Of a stretch of 64,000 nt of DNA, positions 1 to 11,477 are shown one piece after another. The notes under the pieces were generated by a model. The model ran no database searches. It saw nothing but the letters and a program-made list of their open reading frames with translations, and had not been told where the DNA came from. How positions within the stretch are numbered: position 1 is the stretch's first letter; each line of letters starts with the position of its first letter. Origin of the DNA: Solicoccozyma terricola (taxonomy: Eukaryota > Basidiomycota > Tremellomycetes > Filobasidiales > Piskurozymaceae); assembly GCA_001600875.1 (NCBI GenBank), contig BCLD01000014.1, forward strand, positions 339,475 to 403,474. Direction: 5' to 3'. Both the position numbers and the translations under genes were made by a program.

Positions 1-279
1 CTGTCGATGAACATGCTGGTGAGTACACGTAGGAATTGTTCGCCATTAGCTGTCTAATGATGGAATTTGCTCGCTCTCAGATTGAAAATGCTAAAGTCAA
101 GAGCTCGAAGCAGTATATCCTCATCACTCCTCAGGTATGGTTGTTACTCTTCCGTCGCGTCCTCCGTCTTCCAAACTGACACCCCGATCGTTTTTTGACA
201 GGACATGACGAACGTCCAGCTCGGCAGCCAAGTACGAGCTCATAGGATGCCTGATCCTGAGCGTGCTGGAGCCTCGTGA
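1..279 (+). CDS. SMC6: SMC6 C-terminus (partial, 5' end outside window)
   Basis: Last part of the Smc6 ATPase head of the Smc5/6 complex, which acts in homologous-recombination repair and chromosome segregation in the nucleus. Three exons are visible: 1-18, 81-134 and 202-279, ending at TGA 277-279. The joined reading gives LSMNML, then KQYILITPQDM, then HRMPDPER. These match the SMC6 C-terminus, where the Walker B region is followed by an ITPQD strand and a final RM-DPER motif. Introns are 62 and 67 nt. Everything N-terminal of this lies outside the window. A further 3' exon is possible, because a GTGAGT overlaps the stop, but the family normally ends just after PER. Confidence 0.85.
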
Positions 280-659
280 GTTAGTGTCATTCTCTGGTCC
301 TCGCTTCTTTCGCTAACTCGGCGGTACCCGTGTTATTCAACCAGGCAAGCAAGACTGGAATTTCCGGTTGCAAACTAGACGGTCCTGTTCTGACCGTAGG
401 CTCTATGGCGGCCCAGACCTCACTCGTCCCTCTGCCTTCTCTTTTTTCGATGTGGAAAGTATCCGATCTCACGCCTAACGAAGAACCTATCAGATTTGAT
501 AGGCAAGAGCTAACGTTGTACAAAAATGACTATGATGATTTGGGAATTTTGGGAGGTATTGGAATGGGATCATGCACCGCCGCTGTAAAACGAAGAAGGG
601 TGGCGACATCATCAGCTCTCATTCTCTGAAACACTGGCGGGGGGAGGAAGCGAGACTAC
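280..659. other. Convergent 3' intergenic region
   Basis: 380 bp between the stop codons of SMC6 (+) and SSS1 (-). It holds open frames of 70-100 codons on both strands, but none has family motifs or a convincing splice structure. I read it as 3' UTRs and terminators and see nothing else in it. Confidence 0.6.
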
Positions 660-1142
660 TCACACTAATATGTTGTTACTGTACTCGACAAATAAGGGCA
701 CGCGATCAGCTGTCAAGTCCACCATTTCGTGGAAAGCAAAAGTGACTTACATCGGGATATGAATCAGCTTGACAAGATAACCAATGACACCCATAACTGC
801 GAATCCAATGGCTACTGCTCGACAGAGTTCAAGGAATTCTGTGACGTGAACAAGGGTTAGTTAGGGCAGTTGTTCCGTGCATTGGGGGGGGGGGGGGGGC
901 CGGAGAGCTCCCAGAGACTGAGATTGCTCCTGCTCGAAATCTCAGGAAGATGATGATCGAGGTGCTCACCCTTTTTCGTTGGCTTGGTACAGCGGTTCAC
1001 GAACTGTTCGAGTTCATACCATGATTCAGTTGTCAGGTCAAGGTCTGAACAGCTTATCGAGGTGTACATGACGGCTCACCTGCGTACCCTCCTTGATGAA
1101 CTGTTGTGGCACTTCGGCGAACTCCTTGATCTTCTCTGACAT
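660..1142 (-). CDS. SSS1: Sec61 gamma subunit (Sss1-type) of the ER translocon
   Basis: Small tail-anchored subunit of the Sec61 protein-conducting channel in the ER membrane. The start codon is at 1142 and exon 1 is 1080-1142, encoding [21 protein letters not shown]. Exon 2 carries the hallmark [11 protein letters not shown]. Exon 3 carries [20 protein letters not shown] and continues through the single TM helix to LVKLIHIP. The last exon adds INNILV and the stop at 660-662. The conserved HIP-INNI junction is restored exactly by splicing. Length, about 70 residues, is normal for the family. The intron between exons 2 and 3 contains a 15-nt G run on the + strand (885-899). Identification is firm. 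Confidence 0.92.
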
Positions 1143-1525
1143 GGTGTGTAGTGATCGGGGTTGATGATAAGCTGTGTCAAGAGAGTGTCATGCAGCTGGA
1201 GGTGGGAGGATGTCCTAGTTGGTTGCTGGCATCGCTCTCCCCCCCCGGCTTCGACCCATCGTGGGAAATTCCATTCAATTCACCGCCGCCAGGTCTTGGG
1301 AGAACGTTGAGAAAGAGTTCGAATGCCATATCACCCTGTTCAACCGTCGACCACCATCAAACCCCACACCAGTACACTTCTCAGCTCGTCGGTCATCACG
1401 ACAATCCGGGAGTAGCGCTCAGTGTTGGTATCGCGGATCAACAAATTCTAGAGATATCACGCTCGGAGAAAGAAATCACACGTCGGAAATCAAACGAGAC
1501 AAAGTATAGATAGACCTTGCACAAC
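1143..1525. promoter_or_regulatory. Shared upstream region of SSS1 and SmB
   Basis: 383 bp between the start codons of two divergent genes, SSS1 (-) and SmB (+), so it should hold both promoters. There is a C-rich run near 1239-1246. No TATA element or named regulatory site could be called with confidence. Open frames here lack recognisable protein motifs. Confidence 0.5.
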
Positions 1526-2739
1526 ATGGTGAGTGTCGAAAGCGTATGCGGTGGGTTGTACCCAGGAAATGAGCGAAGGAGCGAGAAACAATATGAAGAT
1601 GGGGCCAACGCGGAAGTGGAAGCGGCTGAGGACGATGGAGTTGCTGTATTTCGTGTCTCGAGTGTTATGAAAGTCGACAACTAATATCCTGACCTCTACT
1701 TCGCATGACGTCCGCCCGCCCACTCCTGAAAATGTCCCATAGCCTCGTGAGTACTCTCTGCGTCTCCTATCTGCACACGGATGCACTGGCTGACTGTACC
1801 GGACCGACTCTTTACTTCAAACAGCACCAAAAGCTCGCTCGAGCAAAATGCTCTCACTGATCAACTACCGAATCAAGGTGACACTGTGGGTTGTTCCTGT
1901 AAACCTAGGTCTAGGTCAACGGGGAAGATTACTTATCATGCGAGTCTATCACAGTAACGACGGACGTCAACTGATCGGTCAGATGTTGGCATACGACAAG
2001 CACATGAACTTTGTTCTGGCTGAGTGCGAAGAGTTCCGGAAGGTCAAGGTTCGTATTGGCCTTACTCCCCTAATCCCACAGCTGGACGTTGACATGACCC
2101 CCTTTTTTTTATCCGCGAACGTATAGGGAAAGAAAGCAAAGGGTGATAAATCGACTGAACCAGCTCCAGAGGTCGAACAAAAACGAACGCTTGGTCTTGT
2201 TATTCTGCGTGGAGAATCGATTGTTTCCGTTAGCGTTGAGGGTCCACCGCCATCGAAGGATGCTGTGGGTGGTCCAGGTGGAATCATGGGTGGTCCCGGA
2301 AAGGGTGTTGGTGCGGGTCGTGGAATGCCGTTGATGCCAGGTGAGCGAGCGGGTTGTCTCTTTATTGAACAGCGAGCAACGATTTCGGGAATCTAACCTT
2401 CCGCGCTGGTTTGCGAAACTTTTTCCAGGATCCGGTCCAGGAGGAATAACAGCTCGACCTATGCCATACGCACGACCACCACCTTCATTCCCACCTGGTA
2501 TGATGCCACCAGGAATGCCGGGAATGCCAGGAATGCCAGGAATGCCAGGAATGATGCCTCCAGGTTTCCCTGGGGGTATGCCACCTGGATTCAGGCCAAC
2601 TGGTATGCCACCCGGTTTCCCAGGAGGTATGCCACCTGGGTGAGTGGGAAAGACTAGGGGATTGTAGAGTTTGGGGAATTGCGGTTTTGACTGATAATGA
2701 TTTTCCTGCACCACGCTTCGTAGTTTCCCACCTCAGTGA
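1526..2739 (+). CDS. SMB1: Sm core protein B (SmB/SmB')
   Basis: Component of the heptameric Sm ring of U1, U2, U4 and U5 snRNPs. Exon 1825-1885 gives [19 protein letters not shown], the Sm1 motif. Exon 1955-2048 gives [18 protein letters not shown]. Exon 2127-2340 gives [17 protein letters not shown], the Sm2 motif. Exons 2429-2639 and 2724-2739 encode a Pro/Gly/Met-rich tail like that of animal SmB, ending FPPQ. The 5' end is unusual. The only in-frame start I find upstream is ATG|GTGAGT at 1526, joined through a 4-nt exon (CCTC, 1743-1746) to give M-P-P-P-K. The full model is then 200 residues. Starting instead at the Met codon at 1849 would lose the conserved SSK. Identification is firm; the N-terminus is less sure. 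Confidence 0.88.
2509..2553 (+). repeat. Five tandem 9-bp units encoding Gly-Met-Pro
   Basis: Five near-identical copies of CCAGGAATG (one reads CCGGGAATG) lie in the SmB tail and give a run of Pro-Gly-Met. The copies are nearly identical at the nucleotide level, which suggests recent slippage; copy number may vary between strains. Confidence 0.85.
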
Positions 2740-3084
2740 GCGGTAAAGGTCGGGATGAGGAGAGCAGGATCTACAATGAGGGTATTGCGAAGGGTCCGTG
2801 TGAAAACGCATGCATTTTTGGTAGATGGTCGCTGTGTGGTGATGCTGATGGGGGAGAGCATTGTAAATCTCTAAAAAAAAAAAAGGACCCTTCTACGATA
2901 TAACATTCTGTCATGCCGTCGTTGTTCTGGTGGCTCATAGTGAGCTGGAGATATTTTCATATGCGAGAGAAATCTATGTGTATATCTGGACCAAGTAACA
3001 CTCCCAAAAAAACGAAAACCCTTATAAATCACAACATTATCACCCTTCGTTCGACCTCATCCCATCCCATCCCATTCCCTCCCC
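2740..3084. other. Convergent 3' intergenic region
   Basis: 345 bp between SmB (+) and the gene on the minus strand ending at 3085. It contains an A run near 2872-2884, consistent with a 3' UTR or poly(A) region. I see no gene. Confidence 0.55.
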
Positions 3085-4289
3085 TCACACTCGACGCCCC
3101 TTCGCAACCGCCAAACAAATCGCAGCCACCACAATCCCCAACAACACCATCTCGACGCCCAACGCCAATGCACAATATCTAGACCACCTGATCTCAGCCT
3201 ATCCAAGGAAAACAAAACCAAAAAACCATCAGTCTCGTCTCCTTCTATCTCAATTGAATAACCCTAAACAGATAGACAAACAAAACTCACAATACGCAAA
3301 ATCACTATCTTCTCTTGTAATAAATCCCTATCCCTTTGTCTTTTCGTCAATCTTTCAAATCGTTCTGATTCTGATTCATTCCTCCCATCTACTATCCCGT
3401 CCTCCACATAACGACCCCCCACCTCCGTTCCCACACCAACCCCATCCTCATTCTCCCCCATCATCTCATCAGGAACCTTTAAATCAACCCATAACACCAC
3501 AACACCCAATGCCCAAGCCAATGGACATAAAAACCCCCAGAAGAAACATGATCTTGATAAAGTTTGAGGTTCATCGTTTCGTGTAGGGTTTGGTGAATAA
3601 ATAGGGAGTGGTAATGAAGGTGATAAAGGTGATGATGCGGTTGACGTGTAACGTTGTCGTGTGTCAATGGTTGTATTTGTGGTAGGTTGACGTGGGGAAT
3701 ATGAGGGTAGAGTTGAGGTGGGGAGTACGTTGGGAGGTGGGTTGGTATTGTCGGACTCGGATAGAGGATGATGAACTTCAAGTACGTATGCTGGTGGTTT
3801 GATTCGGAAAAGGGTTTGGGTATTGGGTAGGTCTATGTGATTGGATGGTGATTGGATGTGATGAGTGGGGGAACGAATGGTGTGAGAGGTGAAGGAGGTG
3901 GGGGTGGGGGTGGTGGTGTTGGTTGAATCCAGGGTGGGATTCGATACCTTCTTTTTATCATTTTGTTGATCTGAACCAATCATCTTTTTCCCTCCTTCTT
4001 CCTCATCCTCGTCAACTTCAAATCGCGAAGATTGACCCGGAACGATGACTATCCCTCCATCTCCTCCAAGTTGCAACGATCTACTGTTCCAATCACATTT
4101 CATAACTCTACTCGGTGTCGGTGTTCCAATCTCCACATCGTTCGTCCAACTTGTAGCTGATACGGAAGAGCCAGGTGTAGATGGTGAAGAAGTGAGAGTG
4201 GGAGTGGAGTGGGAGGTTGTGGATGAGGAATGGGATGTGGGTCGGGAGGGAGTACTGAATGGATCTTGATCGGTGTTGATTGGATTCAT
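3085..4289 (-). CDS. Ser/Thr/Pro-rich protein with two C-terminal TM segments
   Basis: Unrecognised 370-residue protein. Exon 1 (3291-4289) begins MNPINTDQDPF. It continues as a long, low-complexity Ser/Thr/Pro region of about 260 residues, which includes an acidic patch (DEDEEEGG). TM1 follows (SCFFWGFLCPLAWALGVVVL). After a 92-nt intron, exon 2 (3085-3198) supplies a second hydrophobic helix (MVLLGIVVAAICLAV) and a basic end, KGRRV. A short cytosolic-looking segment with the basic motif RLTKRQRDRD joins the helices. Both ends probably face the same side. Earlier in-frame Met codons exist up to about 4515, but that stretch is simple-sequence translation, so I prefer 4289. Function unknown. 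Confidence 0.7.
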
Positions 4290-4938
4290 ATTGAACGAGG
4301 TGGTATTAAATGAAGTGGGTGTGAGTGGGTGAGTGGGAGGGTGGGAGGGTGGGAGTGTGAGTGAGCTATATACCCTTTCCCCGATGTCACCATGTCCATC
4401 ACTCCATCCGTCCAACCTCCTATCCGTGTCATCCATCCCATCCAACGGGAGGGGTCCGAGCGACACAGGGCATGCTCGGTGGCGGTGGCGGTGGCGAATA
4501 ACAGTCACGTGACTCATTCCCGCTATTGATGCCGAATTGTAAACAAGGTCAGTTACCAAGCCAGCCCAGCCCACTTCGGTGATTCACTTGCATCCTCCGT
4601 TCCACCTCCACCACCCATCCATCCATCCATTCGGCCGCCATCCATCCGTCCATGTATTCCCATTCCACCCGAGTCCTTTTCCATACATCCTCGTCTCATC
4701 AACTCTCTCATCCATCATCCTGCATTCGTCCAAGAGACAAAGCCATAGTCCTGCCTTCCCCCCAAGATAACACGAAAGGAGTGCCTTTCCTCGGAGTTGA
4801 ATCTACATGCGGACGTAGTCTTAGCGAATGCAGACCGTCGCATTGGGAAGTGCTTGGAACCGCTACCATTTGGGAAGAAGGCAAACCAGTCAAGGAGAGG
4901 CAACTATTTCTGATCTCTATCACTACCACTCCTACATC
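4290..4938. promoter_or_regulatory. Divergent promoter region with a CACGTG palindrome
   Basis: 649 bp between divergent genes. It contains a perfect 12-bp palindrome, AGTCACGTGACT, at 4503-4514 (E-box core CACGTG, a bHLH-type site) and CATCCATC-type simple repeats around 4614-4655. Which gene the E-box serves cannot be decided from sequence. Confidence 0.5.
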
Positions 4939-7900
4939 ATGTTCTCATCCCTCATATCTCACAACCAACGACGTCTTCCCCTACCTTACCTCGTCCTCTT
5001 GCTCTTGCTCTTCACCCTCACCCTTCCCAACCTTGTCTCCTCACAATCGTCAACAACAACAACAGCAACATTGCCGCCACCTCAAAGCACGACTACACAA
5101 CCCTTCGATATCATAACAACCACCACACCTACTTCCTTACCTGCTTCAGGTACTCGTCTCGCTACGATATCATCCATAGTATTGACTCTAACCATCAACA
5201 ACACCGGTAATGGTATCCAACATAACACCACATCATCCACCACCTTCGTTCCACCCGGTTCAACACCTACAACAATCATCATCGGATCATCAAACACCTC
5301 TGCATACTTATTCCCAAACAACACTCTTCAATTCCCAAACGGTACATACTTATACCCGAACGGGACTGAAATCTCATCAAACGGTACAATCATCTCCGGA
5401 TCAATAATCATTTCAAATCAACCTTATAATGGAAGTTTGGAATTGGGATTACCGTTTAGGATTGTATTGGATCCAGGGTATGGGGTTGCGGGAGGTGTAT
5501 TGATGGTTTCAGGAGGGTTTGTGGGTGTTTTGGGAGGGAAAAATAGGTGGTCGGCAATGGCGATCGTTACGGGTTATGCGTTTTTGCTTTTTACTCTGGT
5601 TATGATATTGTCATTTGGGTGAGTGGGGATGAAGTTTTGTCAGATATCTGAGAGAAGGGCGGGGGGGGGGGGGGGGGGGGATTTCCACTAATGCTTAATC
5701 TCCCCACCATATCCCATATCCATCCAGCGTAACCCCTTCATTCCAACCTCCAACTCCACATCCTCCTACAACAACAACTCGTGGAATATACACTCTCGTA
5801 TGTATCATATCCGCCATCATCGGTTCTGCAATCGGGATTTTCTTTTGGAATTTTGCGAAATATTTCGTTTGTGGTGTTGGTGGTTTTGCATTTGGTTGGT
5901 GGATTGTTGTGGTTGGGAGTGAAGGGTTGGAGGGGAATATTATTGCGAGGTGGGCGATTATAGGTGGTGAGGTTTGAAGTTGGGGAATGAGGTGGTTTGT
6001 GAGTGGGAAAACTGATGGTGTACTTCGTGCCCGTGCCCCTTTCCCGCACTCCCCACCTCTCATCAACGCATCCAGGTCTCGCAGTCATCATCTTCTGTCT
6101 CGGTCTCATCCCAAGACTCCACACCCATCTAGTCATAATAGCCACATCATGGATCGGAGCTACAGCTCTAACGCTTGGAATCGATTGTTTCGCGAGGACA
6201 GGATTGAAGGAATCATATATCTACAATCTCGGATATTACTCGTTGTTTCCTTCTTTGAATGGGTATCGGTATCCGCTTTTGGTGGTTACGCAGGTCATGT
6301 TGGGAGTGATAGCTGCTTGGTTTGTGGTGAGTTCGGTGTGATGGTATAGGTATCATGGACGTCCCAGTCAGGACCCGGTATCTGGGTCCTGACACGGGGT
6401 GGTATCTTTCGTCGTTCCTACCCAGATCTTCGCATCCATTCAATACCGAATACTATCAGTCCTCCGTGAAAAAGTCCAGCAGATTCAAGTTGAAGGTGAA
6501 GAACTCGAACGCAGAGAAATAGAAGATGCTACGAGGTCCGCCGAGCGATTTAAAAACTTGGCAACCGATATGGAGAAGTGGAATAGCAAGTATTCGTCCC
6601 CACTTGATCACGTTGACGTAATCCCCAAGGTTACGATACTTGAAGAAGACGGATCGGACGGACGGACGAGCTCCACCTATTTGCTCAATAGCCCAGGCGC
6701 GGTCATACTCGGAGAAAGTCACCCAGAGGGCAACCCCCCATCATTGCAAGGCGGGAATGGGGTCCACCGATCCTCTGCAGACACTCGCGGTGGAGGTCAG
6801 ACTGTTGGTATATTACCTGTGATGGACGTCGGTGATCCGCTCTCGCCCACCCTCGGAATGAATAACTCCATCTTAACCCCTAAATTGGGGCCTGTCGGCG
6901 TCCCGGAGGAGCGCATGGACGAGGACTATCGGAAGAATATGTTGCTGTTGGATGAGATTCAAGAAGTCAGGCGGTCAATCGACGAGATGCGAAAGAGTTT
7001 GTCGCCTTCTCAAACGGTGCCCTCGCGCAATGGATCACCCTCGGGACGACAGATCGAGCCGTCTGTCAACTATTCTTCCCCTCGCGACATGATACAGGGT
7101 CGAGCCACGACGTCCGTCACGATTCCATCCTCTTCTAGCCTCACTGCCAAGGACGTCGAGTGGGAAGCGTATCTCAGCAGTCGACAGCTCTTCGTCCCTC
7201 CGGCTGGAATCACACCGCCAATCTCCTCCTCGTCGCCACCCATTTCGCCACATGCCAACAACCGACTCAGTCGCATCTCCCCCGCCGTCCTCGATGCCGT
7301 GTCTCGTCGGGACAGGACGATGAGCGCATTTGAGCTTGGTGGCACGACAGAATCCGACTTACGGGATTACGACAACCGGGCGGTGGGGCAAACGACGACC
7401 AACGGTCCCGCCTCACGAAGGTATAGCAACACGTATGCGATGGGTCGATCCACCTCTGGAGACGATTCCAGGAGGATCAATACCTACTCGCCAGCTCCTA
7501 AACTCGCCACTCATGCGAGTATGCTAGATACCAAAGATCAAGCGGACGGTAACAGCCGCAAGTCCAGCCATCACCATTCGTTACGTCGCTCGGTTACCAT
7601 GGACGAATTGGCGGCGAGACACAAGGTGAAAATGTCCAAATTGCAACAGCAACTGACGGAAGAGTTGACCCCGCAAAGTGAGCTCGCCGAGGCGAAGCAA
7701 TACGCCCAACGAGAGGCCAATCGTCTTGCGATGGCCAGGAAGGAGGAAGAAAGGAAGCGGAGGAATTCGACTCGAGCCATAGCAGAGGAGGACGGTTACT
7801 CGCGAACCAAAGACCGACGTGCGAGTCAACGTTTCACGCGCCCCGCGGAGAATCCGATCGTCAAGACACCTCAGTGGCCTGAGAGCGTATCCGCGAGCGT

Positions 7901-8036
7901 GTCCGCTGATTCGAGCGGTCGGCTTCGCGACAAGGATAGTCAACCTGCAACAAGGGCTTCTCAAGACAGCCTGAAACATACTTTAAATAACAGCAGCAGG
8001 CGTGTGTCTCGTGGCCCAGACTATGTCATCAACTGA
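4939..8036 (+). CDS. TMEM198/DUF4203-domain membrane protein with long cytosolic tail
   Basis: A 926-residue membrane protein in five exons (4939-5618, 5728-5966, 6076-6326, 6426-8036, with all junctions in frame). It starts with a signal peptide (LVLLLLLFTLTLPNLVSSQ). A Ser/Thr-rich ectodomain follows, with an unusual run of N-glycosylation sequons in FPNNT, FPNGTY, YPNGT and SSNGT. A multi-span domain comes next, with seven or so hydrophobic segments including GIFFWNFAKYFVCGVGGFAFG and GLAVIIFCLGL; this matches the TM7S3/TMEM198 (DUF4203) family layout. The last exon encodes about 530 mostly polar residues with Arg/Glu-rich coiled-coil stretches (near EELERREIEDATRSAERF and EAKQYAQREANRLAMARKEE). 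Molecular function is unknown in fungi. The first-intron G run lies at 5661-5681. Confidence 0.8.
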
Positions 8037-8166
8037 AGATCATCAAGACATGAACCTCAACTTTACAACTAACAATTCCAAATCTCTGACCTCACGACCT
8101 TTTGATGACCTCATATCACAACACTTCCTGTATCCCTAGATGCTATTCAATACCTTGTACCGTTCC

Positions 8167-11100
8167 TCACATGAGGGTGCAGCTTCGCTCGTCATTTTGC
8201 CGTCTAGGAGTAATTTCGCCATCGGTCAACTCTCGCAAACCATGCTTCGGCTCCCCCGACATCAGCAACGACGCAGGGGTCCTGGGCACTTTGCTCCACG
8301 TCCAGAAAGACTGCAGAACGGGTACCTCCACGCATTCATCGCGACCAGAGCGAGGACGAGATCCATCCTGGTAGTTGAAAGGGACGGCTTGCCACCCTCG
8401 CCATCCTCGGCGAGGCCTTGTCTGTCGCTCGAAAGCTTCAACCACGTTGCGTGAGACATGCCTACAATCGACGACATTCAGCGATGACGAGCTCGCACCA
8501 GGCGTGCGCTTGCGAATGAATTCCTTGACTACGACATCGCTGACGACCGTGTTCTTGGCGTGGGGGAGTAAGAGGTTAGCCTCGAGTCAGCAGTGTCATA
8601 TCATATCACGAAAACTCACATCTAAGCCAAGGTGCGATAGCTTCGTGGCGTGGCGAAGTAGATGCATGATGGCATCAGTCGTGATCTGCCCTGCGTAACC
8701 GATTGACAAACTCTCCAGGTCACAGCCTGTGATATCGGTGATCAGCGTTCCGGGTTTCGGTGGCGTCAAGGCTTGTATTGTACGATCCGTGAGATCCGTG
8801 GCCATCTCGAGGTCAACCCTCCGGATCTTGGGGGTAGTTGCGAACAGCGCAACAAGCCCGTCATCCTTTAGACCAGCGCCAATGAGGGCCAGCTCAAGAA
8901 TTTCCAGGTCTGGGACTGCGTGTGCTAGATAATGACACGCTTGATCTGAGAGCAACGGACAACGGGAAAGGTTGAGTTGCCGCAGGTTGGTAACACGTCG
9001 AGATATGAGTCCATTATCGCCAGCGGCTGTCGCTGGTAGTCCACCTTGTATGGGTCGCAGGCGAATGATCTTCGGAAGGGATGCGATCGAATCCGACAGC
9101 AGGTTGGAACTTTCCTCGTCCCTTTCCTGCGGCACTCTCACGAAATCGAGCACCTCATCGTCATCGATGGCAGGTGAGTGTGAGAGATCCAGTACCTCCA
9201 GATTCGGCATGGATCGAGCCAACCCTCCCAGGACGCCAGTGCCGATGAGACCCCCTGCGATGCGCAGGCTCCGCAATGAACTCCATTCTCCGTTAACAGA
9301 CAGGTCTTGGTTCTCTATGATTCCAGCGGATCGACAGAAGCTCACGTCGAGGTGGGCAAGTCGAGGGCAATGCTTGTTCGTCAGCATGATAAGAGGCCAG
9401 TCGACTGCATCCAGTCCACGTAGATTCAGGTGTCGAAGGCGGGGCGCGGACTCGATGATTCCTGCGAGGGTATCCTTACTAAGCTGCTGGCAATACCTCA
9501 GATCTACAACTTCAAGCCGCATGTTCCAGCCAGAACTCGAGAGAGCACGCCGGACGGCAACGTCCGGGAGAACGTCCCAACCGCGAAGGTCGAGCGTCTG
9601 AAGGAATGATGCGACTGAGGTGAGGATGTTTGCGGTTGTCGAAGGTGCCATATGCTCGGAGAACTGGTTAAGGTCTGCACGAGCCCAGAGCGGACCATCG
9701 AAGGCTAGAGAGCGCCAGCCTTTGGAGACCTGGAAAGCAGTGATACTGGTTGACGGCCTGGTTGTTTCCCGCTGATTCAAGTCTCACTCACCCTTGACAA
9801 CTTTACAATTTCCCTTCTCCCGGCTGTGCACCCAAGCCACCTTGTCGTCCTCGCCTTGGTTCCTCTGAACTTCCCAATCTCCACATCCCACTCGTGTTCA
9901 CGAACATGCAGGGCGATGAGCGTCTCGAATATTCTGATTTTCAGCTCTCGTGGAAGCAGAGTATCAAACCAACATCTTTGTCGTACCTCCTGTGAGCTCA
10001 TAGTTGAAGATGATCCTTCCGCCACATTGGGACCATCAACCTTGGTTTGTGCCGAGGTCAGACCTGAGCTCGCTGGAGACTCGGGACTAGGCAATATTTG
10101 TATCGGCGGAAGATAAGGCAATGATCCCGTTCCTTCAAGCGACTTTGATCTCACTCTAGGTGACTTCGCGGTGTTTTCTTCAATCGATGCCAGATCCAGC
10201 TGTGATCGACCTCCAATCGGTGTGCCTCGGCCAGGACTATCTGTTGCCATCATGGGGACAGATAATGTCGATCTTGTCCTCGTCATGTATTTCTTGACGA
10301 AACCCTTCACTTTCCCTTTCCCTTTCCCTGTACCAGAGTCAGGAGTCCTCATTCCATCAGGAATCGGACTTGGAGGCCTCGATCCTGTTCTGGATCCAGG
10401 TTGACTGCTCATCCCTTCGTTGCCACCTGCCAAAGCAGCAAGGAAAGAATTCCTGTTTGCTTTCATCCGACCTTTGAACATGCCGAGTTTGCCACTGCGA
10501 ATCGATGACGCAGGAGATGGGTACGTCGAATCAGATCCTTGTGTGTTGACTGACCCCACAAGGGAGCGAGCGAGCGAGTGTGCTCTCGATCGTGTTTGGC
10601 GTGGCGCAGGAGCGACGATGGGTGGACGCAATGAGCCCGATGACCTTCCCTCCTCGGGTTGTTGATGTTTTTGTGCTTCCGTCATATTCACCGCAGAACA
10701 AGTAGGCAACACCGTTTCCGTTGCCAAAGTGGTGTGACTTGAAGGTCCAGGCGTACTACAAACGCCATCTGGATAGTCCGGGCTCATGATCTCCACCGTA
10801 GATGTTCCTTCGATGTTGTCGTGTTCTTCCACGATGGAAAGAGTTGATGTACGCTCTGACTCGTTCATCACCAGACCTTGAGAATACTCCGAGATCTCAC
10901 TGTCTTGCTTGATCACACCTGGCGAGTGACGTATAACCTCCTTTCCTTTACCTCTCTCCAGATGACTCCCGCCGCCTTCTTCTGCTTGAATCTCATCCAC
11001 ATCCTCCTTTCCATTATCGTTGCCATTGAAGCTATCGTCTAGTCTGGGACTTCCTCCCCAGCTGGTCGCCGCCGTGACCACACTAATACTTCTCTCCCGG

Positions 11101-11477
11101 CCACCCGCGACTACCCTTCCCAGACCTGTAGATCCATGATGAAGAGGTGGAGAAAAGGAGAAGAAATCGATGGATGAAGGAGCGGGTGATGAAGAGAGAG
11201 TAGATATTGGGTATGGGGTTGTTGGAAGGTTGTTCGATGTGGAGATAGATTGAGACCGTTCCTGCGATGAAGCATTTGCTGACCCAGAGGAATCCCTCCG
11301 CCTTTCTATACCATTAAACGAGAACCGTCTCTCATCGTCACTCCTGCCATCTACCCATTGATCTCTGGCAGCGGATCCACCTTGACTCGGCAGCTCAGCG
11401 GTATCAGGTTCGAGCTCGAACGGTAATCCAAAGGATGTAGCGGTACCGCTACGTTGTCGGTTATTGTCTGCATCCAT
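8167..11477 (-). CDS. F-box / leucine-rich-repeat protein
   Basis: Probable SCF ubiquitin-ligase substrate receptor of about 1060 residues in three exons (9792-11477, 8620-9729, 8167-8553), all in frame. The N-terminal 500 residues are disordered and Ser/Pro-rich. Next comes an F-box (WFDTLLPRELKIRIFETLI) and the post-F-box strand VSKGWRSLAFDGPLWARADL, which an intron splits. At least eight LRRs of the AMN1/cysteine-containing type follow, for example LEVVDLRYCQQLSKDTL, LRHLNLRGLD, LRQLNLSRCPLLSDQA and LESLSIGYAGQITTDAI. The last about 130 residues are basic and end CTLM. I chose the ATG at 11477 for its strong context; another at 11489 adds four residues. Substrate unknown. Confidence 0.85.

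Noticed and set aside
8972..9601. 209-codon plus-strand frame
   Set aside because: It lies antisense to the LRR domain and has the Arg/Ser composition typical of a shadow of Leu-rich coding sequence.
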